Shown here in pieces: positions 11,700-21,599 of a DNA stretch of 58,476 bases. The first letter of the stretch is position 1; each line of letters starts with the position of its first letter. The position numbers and the translations under genes were made by a program. This DNA is from Bondarzewia mesenterica (Eukaryota > Basidiomycota > Agaricomycetes > Russulales > Bondarzewiaceae), in NCBI GenBank assembly GCA_004802705.1, contig SGPL01000170.1, forward strand, positions 1-58,476, written 5' to 3'. The notes under the pieces are model-generated. The model ran no database searches, had not been told where the DNA came from, and saw only the letters and a program-made list of their open reading frames with translations.

Positions 11700-12260
11700 C
11701 GTGAATCGGAACAACCTTGAGGTGAGTCGATTAGGGGGAAAAATGAACTAGAATAATGGACTGGATTGTTTGGGGGATTTCTCCTCTCTTTTTATATATA
11801 CAAAAGAGGCTGTATTAATAAACACAACACAAACATATCCACAGTAAACTCCTTGGGTTAAACTAATGTGGTCCCAGCTTTCTACATTAATAAGCAGTAA
11901 AGTGGGTCAGAATTGCAAATATAAAGATATGGGTTTAGCAGTATCTACTTGAACTGCATGGAGTGATCCACATGAATTACAAATCAAAGGGATTGATTTG
12001 CAATCAAAAAGAGGCTAGATTGGTCTTAGACTTTTAGCCCAATCGCCCTTTTGAAAGGAATTTCAAATTAGATGTGTAATTCACCAAATCTGCACAGCCA
12101 AGCCATGTGGCTTGTATGGTCATTCAATTCATGGTATTTACACACCTATGATCCACAGATCAATTGGTCTTAACCTTGTCAGAGCTCAATTTGAATTCTT
12201 ATGCGACAACTCAAATATCTATTTTACTGACTTCTGCCAAATAGCATATAGTAAAAGAAA
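11700..12260. repeat. Possible LTR remnant
   Basis: A 'gggggatttctcctctctttttatatataca' type stretch (about 11,770-11,812), followed by 'aataaacacaacacaaaca', resembles the promoter/polyA region of fungal Copia-type LTRs. No matching partner LTR, primer-binding site or pol coding was found in the window. Low confidence. Confidence 0.25.
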
Positions 12261-13699
12261 GAAATCAAAAGAAAATTACTGAGTGGGTGATTTCTGTCTA
12301 ACAAATTTAGTAGCCAGGTGCAAGTAAAGGTGAAGGGCAAGTGTGACCTCAAGACAAAGTCTTAAGATAGGAAAGAATGGAGGAAATTAAAAAAAAGTAA
12401 GTCTAATGTGTAAGAAAATAAGAAAAACTTATGTGCATGTATAAGACGAGTTGGAGACATGCACAGATGGGGAAATTTCAAAATTCTATTAATGTCTTCT
12501 TGTAAAAGAGGTGAAGAGGACATGCTGAAAGAAAAGGTAAAGAACAGAGGGGTGAAAATGAACGAGCGAGTGAGCAAGTGAAGAAATAAATAAAAATAGC
12601 TAATACTGAGTCTAAGTAAAAAAGATGAGAAAGAGTGTGGAGGATGTATAGGTAAATGTCCAAATAGGATCTCTTTGCTGATCAAGATGATGATCTTGAT
12701 CTTAAGACATCCATACATGCAGATGATGCCTTATAGATTTGAGCATCAGCTCATCTGAATGATCAATAGAATCATCAGAGAGCATTGAGAGTCTTAGCAT
12801 TAATGAGACATACCTTTTCATCTCTTCTCATACCACTTCATCACTGTTCTTTTCCCTCAAAGCTATCTGCAGCATCTCTTTCTTCATTTGCTGCATGATT
12901 TTATGGCGATGTAAAGCAAAACTGAGTCAAGCTTATATAGCAAAGTAGAGACTCAGGAGGTGTTGTTGAATGAACTGGATGAAATAGATGTTGGACAGCA
13001 AGTGCAAAGCATTAACCCACAAAAGTTCTAGTCTAGTGTCACATCACATCAAAAAATCTCATAAAGTTTGTTACAGTAGAGGAGCTTGCTGATCGAAAAT
13101 ACGATAAAAGAGGAGGGAGTGAGAGAAACTGTAAGAGTAGAGAAAGGTCAAATGGTGTGAGATGGATTAGATAAAAATCAAGTGAGAACATGAAAATTCA
13201 TCACTTCTACTGAGGGAAGCATGATAGAGACGTGCATGGATGCTAATTGACTAATATGAGTAGAGTCAACTGACTAATGAGACAGTAATTCTGAGGTGAT
13301 GGTGCCAAGTTTGACACCTATAATAAGCACTGAGGACAGAATTGCATATGAGGGCAGATAACCAGTAGATGGTGGCAGTGTGGGAATCTAAGATCCAGAC
13401 ATGAGAAAACAGTTGAAAGAGAGGGAGAAGCTAATAGAGGGGTAAAACATACAATGGTTGATTTTGTAGGTGTGCCTTGTATTATCATGCAGACTTTCAT
13501 CAGACTTCTTTCAAGTATCTCTATTCTTTCTGATTTTGACTGTTAATGTGATGGGTCTATTTTACAAATCTAATCATCTTCCATCCTAGAGCATTTCATG
13601 CTCATGCCTAAAAATTGATTATAAACTTGTTATTGAATCTTCAGTTTTTTGGAGTCTCACATTATCTTATGTTCAAGGATATTGTGTGTTCTGACACTG

Positions 13700-14110
13700 A
13701 ATGATGAATTATATTCAGAACAATTTCCATACATAATAGCATGCTCTGAGCGATATCAGATTAAAATGAATTGAGGGCAATATTGCAGATGGTCAGCTGA
13801 CCATACTGAAAGCCATCAAGCTAAACAGATTAGCTTTGATTGCTACTCAGCATCATCGATCTCGAAGGTCTGACACATGAAGAAGGTCTGGAGCATTAAT
13901 AATGAAAGGTCTTATAATAAAAGAGCAAAGAGGTAGAATGAGGGAAGATCACAAAAGATCAGGAGAGATTGCAAGACATTGCAAATGGATAAAAATAGTG
14001 AAGGCTCTGGATCAAAAACTAAAAGGCAAAAATAGTAATTTTAAAGGCTAAGGAGCAGGGTGCTCATCACCAGGTTGATGACCTCAAGTTAGCACATCAC
14101 TGGCCTAAAG
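13700..14110 (-). repeat. Second, inverted copy of the LTR-like repeat
   Basis: The reverse complement of this segment aligns by eye with 1,845-2,250, sharing the 'gatgagcacc' start, the 'gatgatgctgagtagcaa' block and the 'gctcagagca' end. The two copies lie about 12 kb apart in opposite orientation, so they are independent insertions and not the two LTRs of one element. Confidence 0.6.
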
Positions 14111-16246
14111 GGCTATGTATTTTATATATTATTTGGCTTTATTATTTCCTCCTCAAAACTCTGATATAGCATCACACAGTGAACTCACTAAGTGGCAGTT
14201 TAATTATAGTTATAACAGCTTAAGAGCTATCTGATTTTGAAGTGACTTAACTATGAATAAATAAAATGTAAGTTATGCAAATACCTATTCCAAGCAACTG
14301 CGGTGGCTACACATGAGTGCTTAAGCACTCAAAGGCATATTCTTCTTTGTATACAGCCCCAAGAATGTCCTCAAAAATTATGGATGCTTTATAAAATAAT
14401 AAGTAATTACTCTGATAGATAATACTTGTAAAAATAATTATAAAATAGACAAAATAAAACCTGAAGCACTACAAAATGCTTCTTCAACTTAAGAAAAGAT
14501 TCTTGTTGTGTAAAACTCCTTATTGTTGGTGGATATAGGTGAAAATAAGGATTGACTTTATTTAAATCTAATGGTATTTAATGCATGATAAACAATCATC
14601 TATACAAAACTACTTAGAGCAAATTTTAAATTTTAAACTTTAAATAAGAGGTTTGAACTCATATTTTATATGAGGAAAAACTTACAATAAATACAGTTTC
14701 TACTTACAATAGCCAAAAGGTTAACTTTCTTTCAAAATATCTCATTACAAGCATTTATAGTATTATACAGCATACTTATTCTGTTCATTCTCATAACTTG
14801 AGATTTTACTTGGCATTTTTTGTGTGAGTAGAATTTTCTTTTAAAAATATATGTAGATACTTTATTAAAAATTCAGAGGCCACACAGTGCCACTTCAAGC
14901 ACTTTTAGTATGCTTTTCTCACTACAGTTGAATATCTCATAATGTATAAGGTCATAATGCATAAGACCTCATAATGCATAGGATTTGCTTGTCACTACCT
15001 CAAGAAAGGGGATTTATGCATGAAAATGCCACATTGCATAATGCATAAAAGATTTTGGCAAATATGCATTATTAGATTGCTAGAAATAGCAGAGAAATCA
15101 ATATTTTTACCTAAATAGAGGTTAATTTCACAGTTCATGCATAAACCTCGTGCAAAACTGATCTTAGGCTCTCAACACTCGATGCTTCTAATGTTATAAA
15201 GTCACCACCACTGGCACAAATAATGTAGAAGTGCACTGACATTCTCTACTTTGTTTTATTTCATGCTCCTCATAGGATAAATAGCATATTATTTTTATGA
15301 CAATGCCTTTTTGTAGAGCGTGACACGCGGAGGAGCCCTCCCTTGAGTGAGATCACACAGTATCACATTATGTGACAAATACCATCCTGCATACACTGCC
15401 AGGCCTCAACTTGATTTCAACTCAAGTTGAGGGGACCTAGTCATAAAAGCCTGTGATCTTGGTGCACAGGCATTCGTGTTCCTGACTGCATCACACCAAA
15501 TGGCCGCAACTCAGCATGAAACCAAACTGGATGGGCTTTCCTTCAGGTTCACTTAGTCAGCTCAGGTCAGGGCTCTCAGGCTTTCCTTTCCTTTTGGGTC
15601 ATTATATAATACTTATTTTTCTTATGATAACTAGTAGAATAACAAAGAAAAATATATATTCAAATGAAATATACAATTAGCCACCGTTTTAAGTCAATGC
15701 CCACTCCCCACGCAAATCTGAGATGCTTGCGGGCTGATGTGACCATGCATCATGGCTAGGACTAAAAAAATGATCATGAAAATATGAACATACTATGTAC
15801 AATTAGCCTGCGAGATCTGTAAATAGCAACAGTCAGCCAGAATGAAGCCAAAAAAAAAAGAATACAGACCTAGGACACATTTGAAGAAGGCTCATATCCT
15901 TAGCCCAAGCAGTAGCATAAGCCAGCAAGATATCAGTTATAACCACGAGAGGAGACTGCCAAGACTGAGACCCAAGCTAGAGATAACCAAGAAGCCATCA
16001 ACAAGTTAAAGCCACCAGAGAACGTTGCAAAGATTAAGACCTGAGCTGAAGCCAGACCAGAAGTAACCAAGATAAAGTTCGAGCATATCAATAGCAAAGT
16101 GGATTGTGTGTGCCAGCAGAAGCATATGCTACATCTGTGGTCAGGAGAAGAGTGATCATCAGTGAGTGAATTAAACTACGGCATCAGAGTGAAAAAATAC
16201 TGTATACAGATGCCCAGCTTGTGCTCTAGCTTCCTCAATGTGGTGA
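14111..16246. other. AT-rich spacer with ATGCAT cluster and hairpin
   Basis: No gene recognised. At about 14,935-15,070 the words 'ataatgcataag' and 'atgcat' recur at least seven times in 135 bp. At 15,404-15,432 there is a perfect 11-bp hairpin, CCTCAACTTGA and its complement, around a 7-nt loop. From about 15,300 onward base composition is more balanced and CpG reappears, suggesting younger inserted material. Its identity is unknown. Confidence 0.5.
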
Positions 16247-16255
16247 TGTGCACAT
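16247..16255. repeat. Putative target-site duplication, left copy
   Basis: TGTGCACAT immediately precedes the TATTCAGTGCC terminus at 16,256. The matching TGTGCACTT follows the far terminus at 21,549-21,557, an 8 of 9 match. A 9-bp duplication would fit a Mutator-like insertion and an 8-bp one a hAT or KDZ type. Confidence 0.5.
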
Positions 16256-16427
16256 TATTCAGTGCCTTCTTACCGTCTTAGATGAGCCAGCCAAAGGTGC
16301 TTTTTGCCCAACACCAACAGCCAGCTGAGCTTGGCCGATGGCCATGGGGCCTCGTTATAGACAATTTGGCTGCTGATGTCATTCATCGTCTCTGATGGTT
16401 CGGCCGAGCAGTAGCTGGGCAGGGATA

Positions 16428-16800
16428 TGGGCCTTGCCTGCTCACTGTTCACCGTCTCTGACGGGTCGGCCGAGCATGTAAAAAGTGTTTTGCTTGCTCG
16501 CCATTCACCGTGTCTAACAGTTCGGCCAAGATTCTCGGGGAAGGTAATGGGGTCGGGTTTGCTCACCATTCACCGTNTNTNACAGTTTGGCCAAGCACCT
16601 TCTGGGCAGACATATGGGCCTTGCCTGCTCATTGTTTACTATCTTTGATGGGTCAGCCGAGCATGTAAAAAGTGTTTTGCTTGCTCACCATTCACTATGT
16701 CCAACAGTTCAGCTGAGATTCTCGAGGAAGGTAATGAGGTCGGGCTTGCTCACCATTCACCATGTCTGACAGTTCGGCCGAGATTTTTGGTGAAGGTAAT
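16428..16800. repeat. Two tandem copies of a unit of about 188 bp
   Basis: The phrase 'gggccttgcctgctca' begins at about 16,428 and again at about 16,616. Each is followed by 'gtctctgacgggtcggccgagcatg'-type text, a 'tgttttgcttgctc' block and a second 'cagttcggccgagattct' half. CpG-bearing words such as GGCCGAG are intact in the first copy. Confidence 0.75.
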
Positions 16801-17100
16801 CGGGACCGTCTCTGACAGTTCAGTCAAGATTTTTAAGAAAGGTAATAGAAACCATCTCTGATAGTTTGGCTAAGATTCTCATGAAATGTAATAGAGACCG
16901 TCTCTGATGGTTTGGCTAAGCCTCTCAAAAAATATAATGAGGACTGCCTCTGACAGTTTGGCTAAGACTCTTAAAAAATATAATAGGGACCATCTCTGAA
17001 GGTTCGGCCGAGATTCTTGAGGAAGATAATGAGATCGAGCTGATGAGAGATAGCTGGGCCGAGACTTTTGAGAAAGGTAACGGGGTCAGGCTGGCTCACC
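16800..17100. repeat. Short tandem array of about 45-60 bp
   Basis: Five to six copies of a unit reading 'accgtctctgacagtttggctaagattctcaagaaaggtaatagg', with starts near 16,803, 16,850, 16,898, 16,944 and 16,990. It lies between the 188-bp units and the 160-bp array of the left arm. Confidence 0.7.
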
Positions 17101-17134
17101 GTTGATTATCTTTAACAGCTCTACCGAGATTCTT

Positions 17135-18430
17135 CATTGGTGTGATCACCATTCTTCCTTGAGAAGGTGTAGAACTTTGCTGAACAGCTTCGGCTTCAGC
17201 CAGCATGGATTTTACATTATAATATCTTCTTTCTCATATGCCACACTTGTCTATTCATCTTTGCTGGCACTTGTGCTGTATTTACAATGATGTTCACTGG
17301 TGTGATCACCGTTCTTGCCTGAGAAGGTGCAGAACTTTGCCGAACAGTTTCGGCATTGGCGAGCATGGATTCTGCATCAAAATAGCTTCTTGCTCATATG
17401 CCACACTTGTATATTCATCCCCGCTGGCACTTGTGTTGTATTTATAATGATGTTCATCAGTGTGATCACTGTTCTTCCCCGAGAAGGTGCAGGACTTCAC
17501 AAAATGGCTTCGACGTTGACGAGCATGGATTCTGCTTTAAAATAGCTTTAGGCCGATACCTCACACTTGTATATTCATCCCCACTCAGACTTGTGCTATT
17601 TTCTCAATAATGTTGCCCGATGAGATCACTGTTCCTCACCAGGAAGGTGTAAGGCTTTCCCAAATGGCTTCGACATTATTTAAAGAGCATTCTTCATTAT
17701 AATACATTCCTGCCCATATATAACACTTGTATATTCATCATGAATAACACTTGTTCTATCTTTTGAATGATATTTCTCAGTGAGATCACTGTTTCTTGCT
17801 AGGAAGGCTGATGGCATTAATGGACAGCTTCAGCATTGTATAGTGTGGATTTCCCATCACAATAGCTTCCTACACATATATAATAATCATATATTCATCC
17901 ACATTAACTCTTGTTTTGCATCTTCAGCCTCGCTCACTGATGAACACACTATTCTTTCTCGGGAAAGATAAAGACTTTGCCAAAAGGCTTTAGTGAGCTT
18001 TGGCNTGCATTCTGCATCACAATAGCTTTCTTTTGATATATAACACTTGAATATTCATTTACAAGAACCCTTGTTATGCATGGTCTACTATGCTTTCAAC
18101 AGGATATCAGTATTGTTGCCTAAGAAGGACTAAGACTTGCACATAAAGCTTCAGTGAGTATCAGCCTAGGTTCTACATGATAATAGCTTTCTGCACATAT
18201 ATAAAACTTGCATGTTGGTTCACAGGATCACTTGTTCTGCATTCACCATATGCTCCCCGACAAAAACACCATTCTTCTTTAAGAAAGACAAAGACTTCAT
18301 CAGAAGACTTCAGTAAGTGTTGGCATGGTTCTCCATGAAATTACCTTTCTGATGAGGTATTACACTTGTATATCCACCACCAATAGCACATTCCTCAAGC
18401 TATTCATCCTTTTGGTCCATAAGTTGCACT
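17135..18430. repeat. Array of about 160-bp units, left arm
   Basis: Units are marked by 'g(t/a)gatcac(c/t)(g/a)ttctt' at about 17,141, 17,300, 17,461, 17,614 and 17,781, then more diverged copies up to about 18,400. Each carries 'aacacttgtatattcatcc', 'gatcactgttcttgcc', 'gaaggt..agactttgcc' and 'cttcggc' words in the same order. The inner copies are most diverged and lose CpG. Confidence 0.8.
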
Positions 18431-18475
18431 TCACAGTAGTGAGTAACATCTCGCCAANNAGCAGTNCAATNTGAA

Positions 18476-20060
18476 TTGCAACTTNTTGACNAAAANGATG
18501 AATNGCTTGAGGAATGTGCTATTGGTGNTGNATATACAAGTGTAATACCTCANCANAAAGGTAATTTNATGGAGAATCCATGCCNNCACTNACTGAAGTC
18601 TTNTGNTGAAGTCTTTGTCTTNCNNGAAGAAGAATGGTGTTTTTGTCGGNGAGCATATGGTGNATGCAGAACAAGTGNTCCTGTNAACNNANATGCAAGT
18701 TTTATATATGTGCAGAAAGCTATTANCATGTAGAACNTNGGCTGATACTCACTGAAGCTTTNTGTGCAAGTCTTAGTCCTTCTTANGCAANAATACTGAT
18801 ATCNTGTTGAAAGCATGGTAGACAATGCATAACAAGGGTTCNTGTAAATGAATATTCAAGTTTTATATATCAAAAGAAAGCTATTGNGATGTAGAATGCA
18901 TGCCNTAGCTCNCCGAAGCCTTTTGGCAAAGTCTTTGCCTTTCNCGAGAAAGAACAGTGTGTTCACCAGTNAGNGAGGCTGAAGATGCAAAACAAGAGTT
19001 AATNTNGATGAATATATGATTGTNATATATGTGTANGAAGNNATTGTNATGGAGAATCCACATTATACAANNCCGAAGCTGTCCGGCAATGCCATNAGCC
19101 TTNCTGGCAAGAAANAGTGATCANACTGAGANATATCATTTANAGAATAGAACAAGTGTTATACATAATGAATATACAAGTTTTATATANGNNCAGGAAG
19201 NTATTGTAATGCAGAATGCTCCCTGAANAATGCCNAAGCCATTTGGCAAAGTCTTACACCTTCCTNAGTGANGAANGGTGATCACACCAGTGAANACCAT
19301 TGTAAATCCAGCNNAAGTCCNAGNGGGGATGAATATACAAGTNTTATATGTNNNCCCGAAGNTATTTTGATGCAGAATCCATGCTCNCTGANGCNGANGC
19401 NTTTCNGCAAAGTCCTNCACCTTCTCNGNGAAGAACGGTGATCACACNNGTGAACACCATTGTAAATCCAGCACAAGTCCNAGCAGGGATGAATATACAA
19501 GTNTTATATGTCNNCCNAAAGCTATTTNNATGCANAATCCATGNNCNNCNATGNCNAAGCNTTTNNGCAAAGTCCTACACCTTCTCNGNNAAGAACNGTG
19601 ATCANACNGGTGAANANCATTNTAAATNCAGCACAAGTCCCAGCAGGGATGAATATANAAGTTNTATATATGGGCAGGAAGGCATTGTGATGTAGAATNC
19701 ACNCTGGCTGANNCCGAAGCNNTTNNGTGAAGTNNTNCACCTTCTNGGNGAAGAACGGTGATCANATCGGTGAANATCATTGTAAATCTGGCACAAGTGC
19801 NAGTGGGGATGAATATACAAGTTTNATATGTNNGCCNAAAGCTATTTTGATGCAGAATNCATGCTCGCTNATGCCNAAGCNTTTCGGNNAAGTTNTACAC
19901 CTTNTCAGGGAAGAACAGTGATCACACNNGTAAANATNATTGTAAATACAACACAAGTGCCAGCGGGGATGAATATACAAGTGTGGCATATGGGCAAGAA
20001 GCTATTATAATGTAGAATCCATGCTGGCTGAAGCNNAAGCCATTTGGCAAAGTTCTACAC
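18476..20060. repeat. Array of about 160-bp units, right arm, inverted, N-rich
   Basis: This is the inverted partner of the left-arm array. The reverse-complement marker 'agaacggtgatcacac' recurs at about 19,270, 19,432, 19,590, 19,752 and 19,912. Dozens of isolated N bases fall inside otherwise readable units, so the base calls, and possibly the copy number, are unreliable. Confidence 0.75.
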
Positions 20061-20339
20061 CTTCCTGAGGAAGAATCTAAGAATCTCAGCNNGGCTGTTA
20101 AAAATAATCAANGGCNAGCCAGCNCGNCCCCTTACCTTTNCCAAAAGTCTCNGCNANGCTATCACTCACTAGCCCAACCTCATTACCTTCCCCGAGAATC
20201 TCNGCTGAACTGTCAGACACAGTGAACAGTGAGCANGCAAGGCTCATATNCCTNNCCAGCTAATGCTCAGCCGACCATCAGCATCGAGCAAAAAGCAGCT
20301 TCAGCTGGACTGTCTAAGATAGTACAAAGGCACTAAATA

Positions 20340-21400
20340 GGCTCTCAGCCCAGCTATCTCAGATGTTCACTGATAACCACTGAGCAATTTTTCATATTGG
20401 TTGGCACAGCCTACACAGNTGGTTGTCAATGATCACTAAGCTATTTTTCATATTAGTCAGCACAGCCATCTCAGATGATCGCCGATGACCACCGAGCTAT
20501 TTTTTCATATTGGTCAGTGCAGCCATATCAGATGGTCGCTGATGACCGCTGAGCTGTTTTTTTATTTTGCTGGGCCCACNNGTCTCAGANGGTCACNGAT
20601 GACTGCTGAGNTATTTTTCATTTTGCTAANCCNANCCATCNCAGATGGTCACTAATGACCCTCANATTATTTTTCATATTGCTGGGCCCACCCATCTCAG
20701 ATGGTTGCNGATGACCCTCANACTATTTTTTATTTTGCTGGGCCNAGTCATCTCANANGATCACCAGTNATTTTGATATTATTTTACATATTGCTNGGCC
20801 CAACNATCTCANATGGTCACCNATGACCACNAAGCTATTTTTNATATTGNTNGGCCCAACNNTCTCAGANNGTCACNNATGACCACNNAGCTATTTTTCA
20901 TATTGCTGNGCCCAACCNTCTCAGANGGTCACNNATGACCACTNAGNTATTTTTCATATTGATNNGCCCAACNNTCTTANANNGTCACCAANAATCANCG
21001 AGCTATTTTTCATATTGGTCAGCCCAACCGTCTCAGATGGTCGCCAACAATCACTGAGCTATTTTTCATATTGTTGGGCCCAACCATCTCAAATGGTCAC
21101 CGATGACCACTGAGCTATTTTTCATATTGATCGGCTCAACCATCTCAGATGGTCACTAATAATTGCTGAGCTATTTTTCATGTCAGTCAGCCCAACCATC
21201 TCAGATGGTCACTGACAATNACNNAGCTATTTTTNATNTNGNTNAGCCCAACCATCTCAGATGGTCACTGACAATCACTGAGCTATTTTTCATGTTGGTC
21301 NGCCCAACNNTCTCAGATGGTCACTGANAATNNNCGAGCTATTTTTCATATTGATCNGCCCAACCNTNTAAGANGGTCTNNGCAAGATGCTNGGTCCAAC
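20340..21400. repeat. Satellite array of about 57 bp, about 18 copies
   Basis: Units read 'cagatggtcactgatgaccactgagctatttttcatattggtcggcccaaccatct'. The phrase 'ctatttttcatatt' recurs about every 55-58 bp from about 20,383 to 21,345. Copies differ at scattered positions and several carry N. No coding potential. It directly follows the right end of the foldback and ends in a second foldback-type terminus at 21,547. Confidence 0.85.
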
Positions 21401-21479
21401 TGTCTCAGACCATCTCAGCGAGATATTGGGCCCAACCGTATAAAACATCAGCAAGTGGCCAGTTGGGCCCAAGTCCGCT

Positions 21480-21548
21480 GGACTGTCTTGCTCGCTAAAA
21501 ATGCACGTTCAGCCAGACTGTCTTAGACAGTAGTAAGGGACTGAATAC
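21480..21548. repeat. Foldback-type terminal sequence at outer right end
   Basis: This segment ends in 'gactgtcttagacagtagtaagggactgaata', which is the inverted counterpart of the left terminus at 16,256. It is immediately followed by TGTGCACTT. Confidence 0.65.
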
Positions 21549-21557
21549 TGTGCACTT
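21549..21557. repeat. Putative target-site duplication, right copy
   Basis: TGTGCACTT matches TGTGCACAT at 16,247-16,255 at eight of nine positions, in direct orientation. It bounds the foldback plus satellite as one unit. Confidence 0.5.
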
Positions 21558-21599
21558 CTCCTTCCCTCTATTCTCTACCTCTTCACCTCCTCCACTCCC

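Larger units (their letters stand above)
9300..13700. other. AT-rich repeat debris without recognisable genes
   Basis: About 4.4 kb of very AT-rich sequence with almost no CpG. Local items are annotated separately (tRNA-like fragment, triplicated unit of about 65 bp, LTR-like text). A small hairpin with the stem GACTCTCA/TGAGAGTC lies at about 9,936-9,959. The ORF at 12,362-12,718 (-) is low-complexity leucine, serine and phenylalanine translation of pyrimidine-rich DNA and is probably not a gene. Confidence 0.6.
16256..20339. mobile_element. Large palindromic foldback element (4.1 kb)
   Basis: The left terminus TATTCAGTGCC (16,256) and right terminus GGCACTAAATA (ending 20,339) are inverted copies, and pairing continues inward for at least 75 bp through the 'gctttttgc' block. 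The arms stay complementary to a centre near 18,430-18,475, where 'cataagttgca' faces 'tgcaactt'. Each arm has an outer block of 'ctctgacagttcggccgag' repeats and an inner array of units of about 160 bp. The left arm is almost free of N, whereas the right arm (from about 18,458) is full of single N positions. All ORFs here are translations of the array. No transposase is encoded, so movement would need proteins from elsewhere. Confidence 0.85.

Noticed and set aside
12362..12718. 118-codon minus-strand ORF
   Set aside because: Low-complexity Phe/Leu/Ser translation of pyrimidine-rich DNA, overlapped by another similar ORF.
16270..20010. Many ORFs of 60-150 codons inside the foldback
   Set aside because: They are repetitive translations of the arrays, occur in several frames and strands, and many contain N.
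16800..21400. Regular repeats resembling a CRISPR array
   Set aside because: Repeats are directly tandem without unique spacers, diverge gradually, and the genome is eukaryotic.
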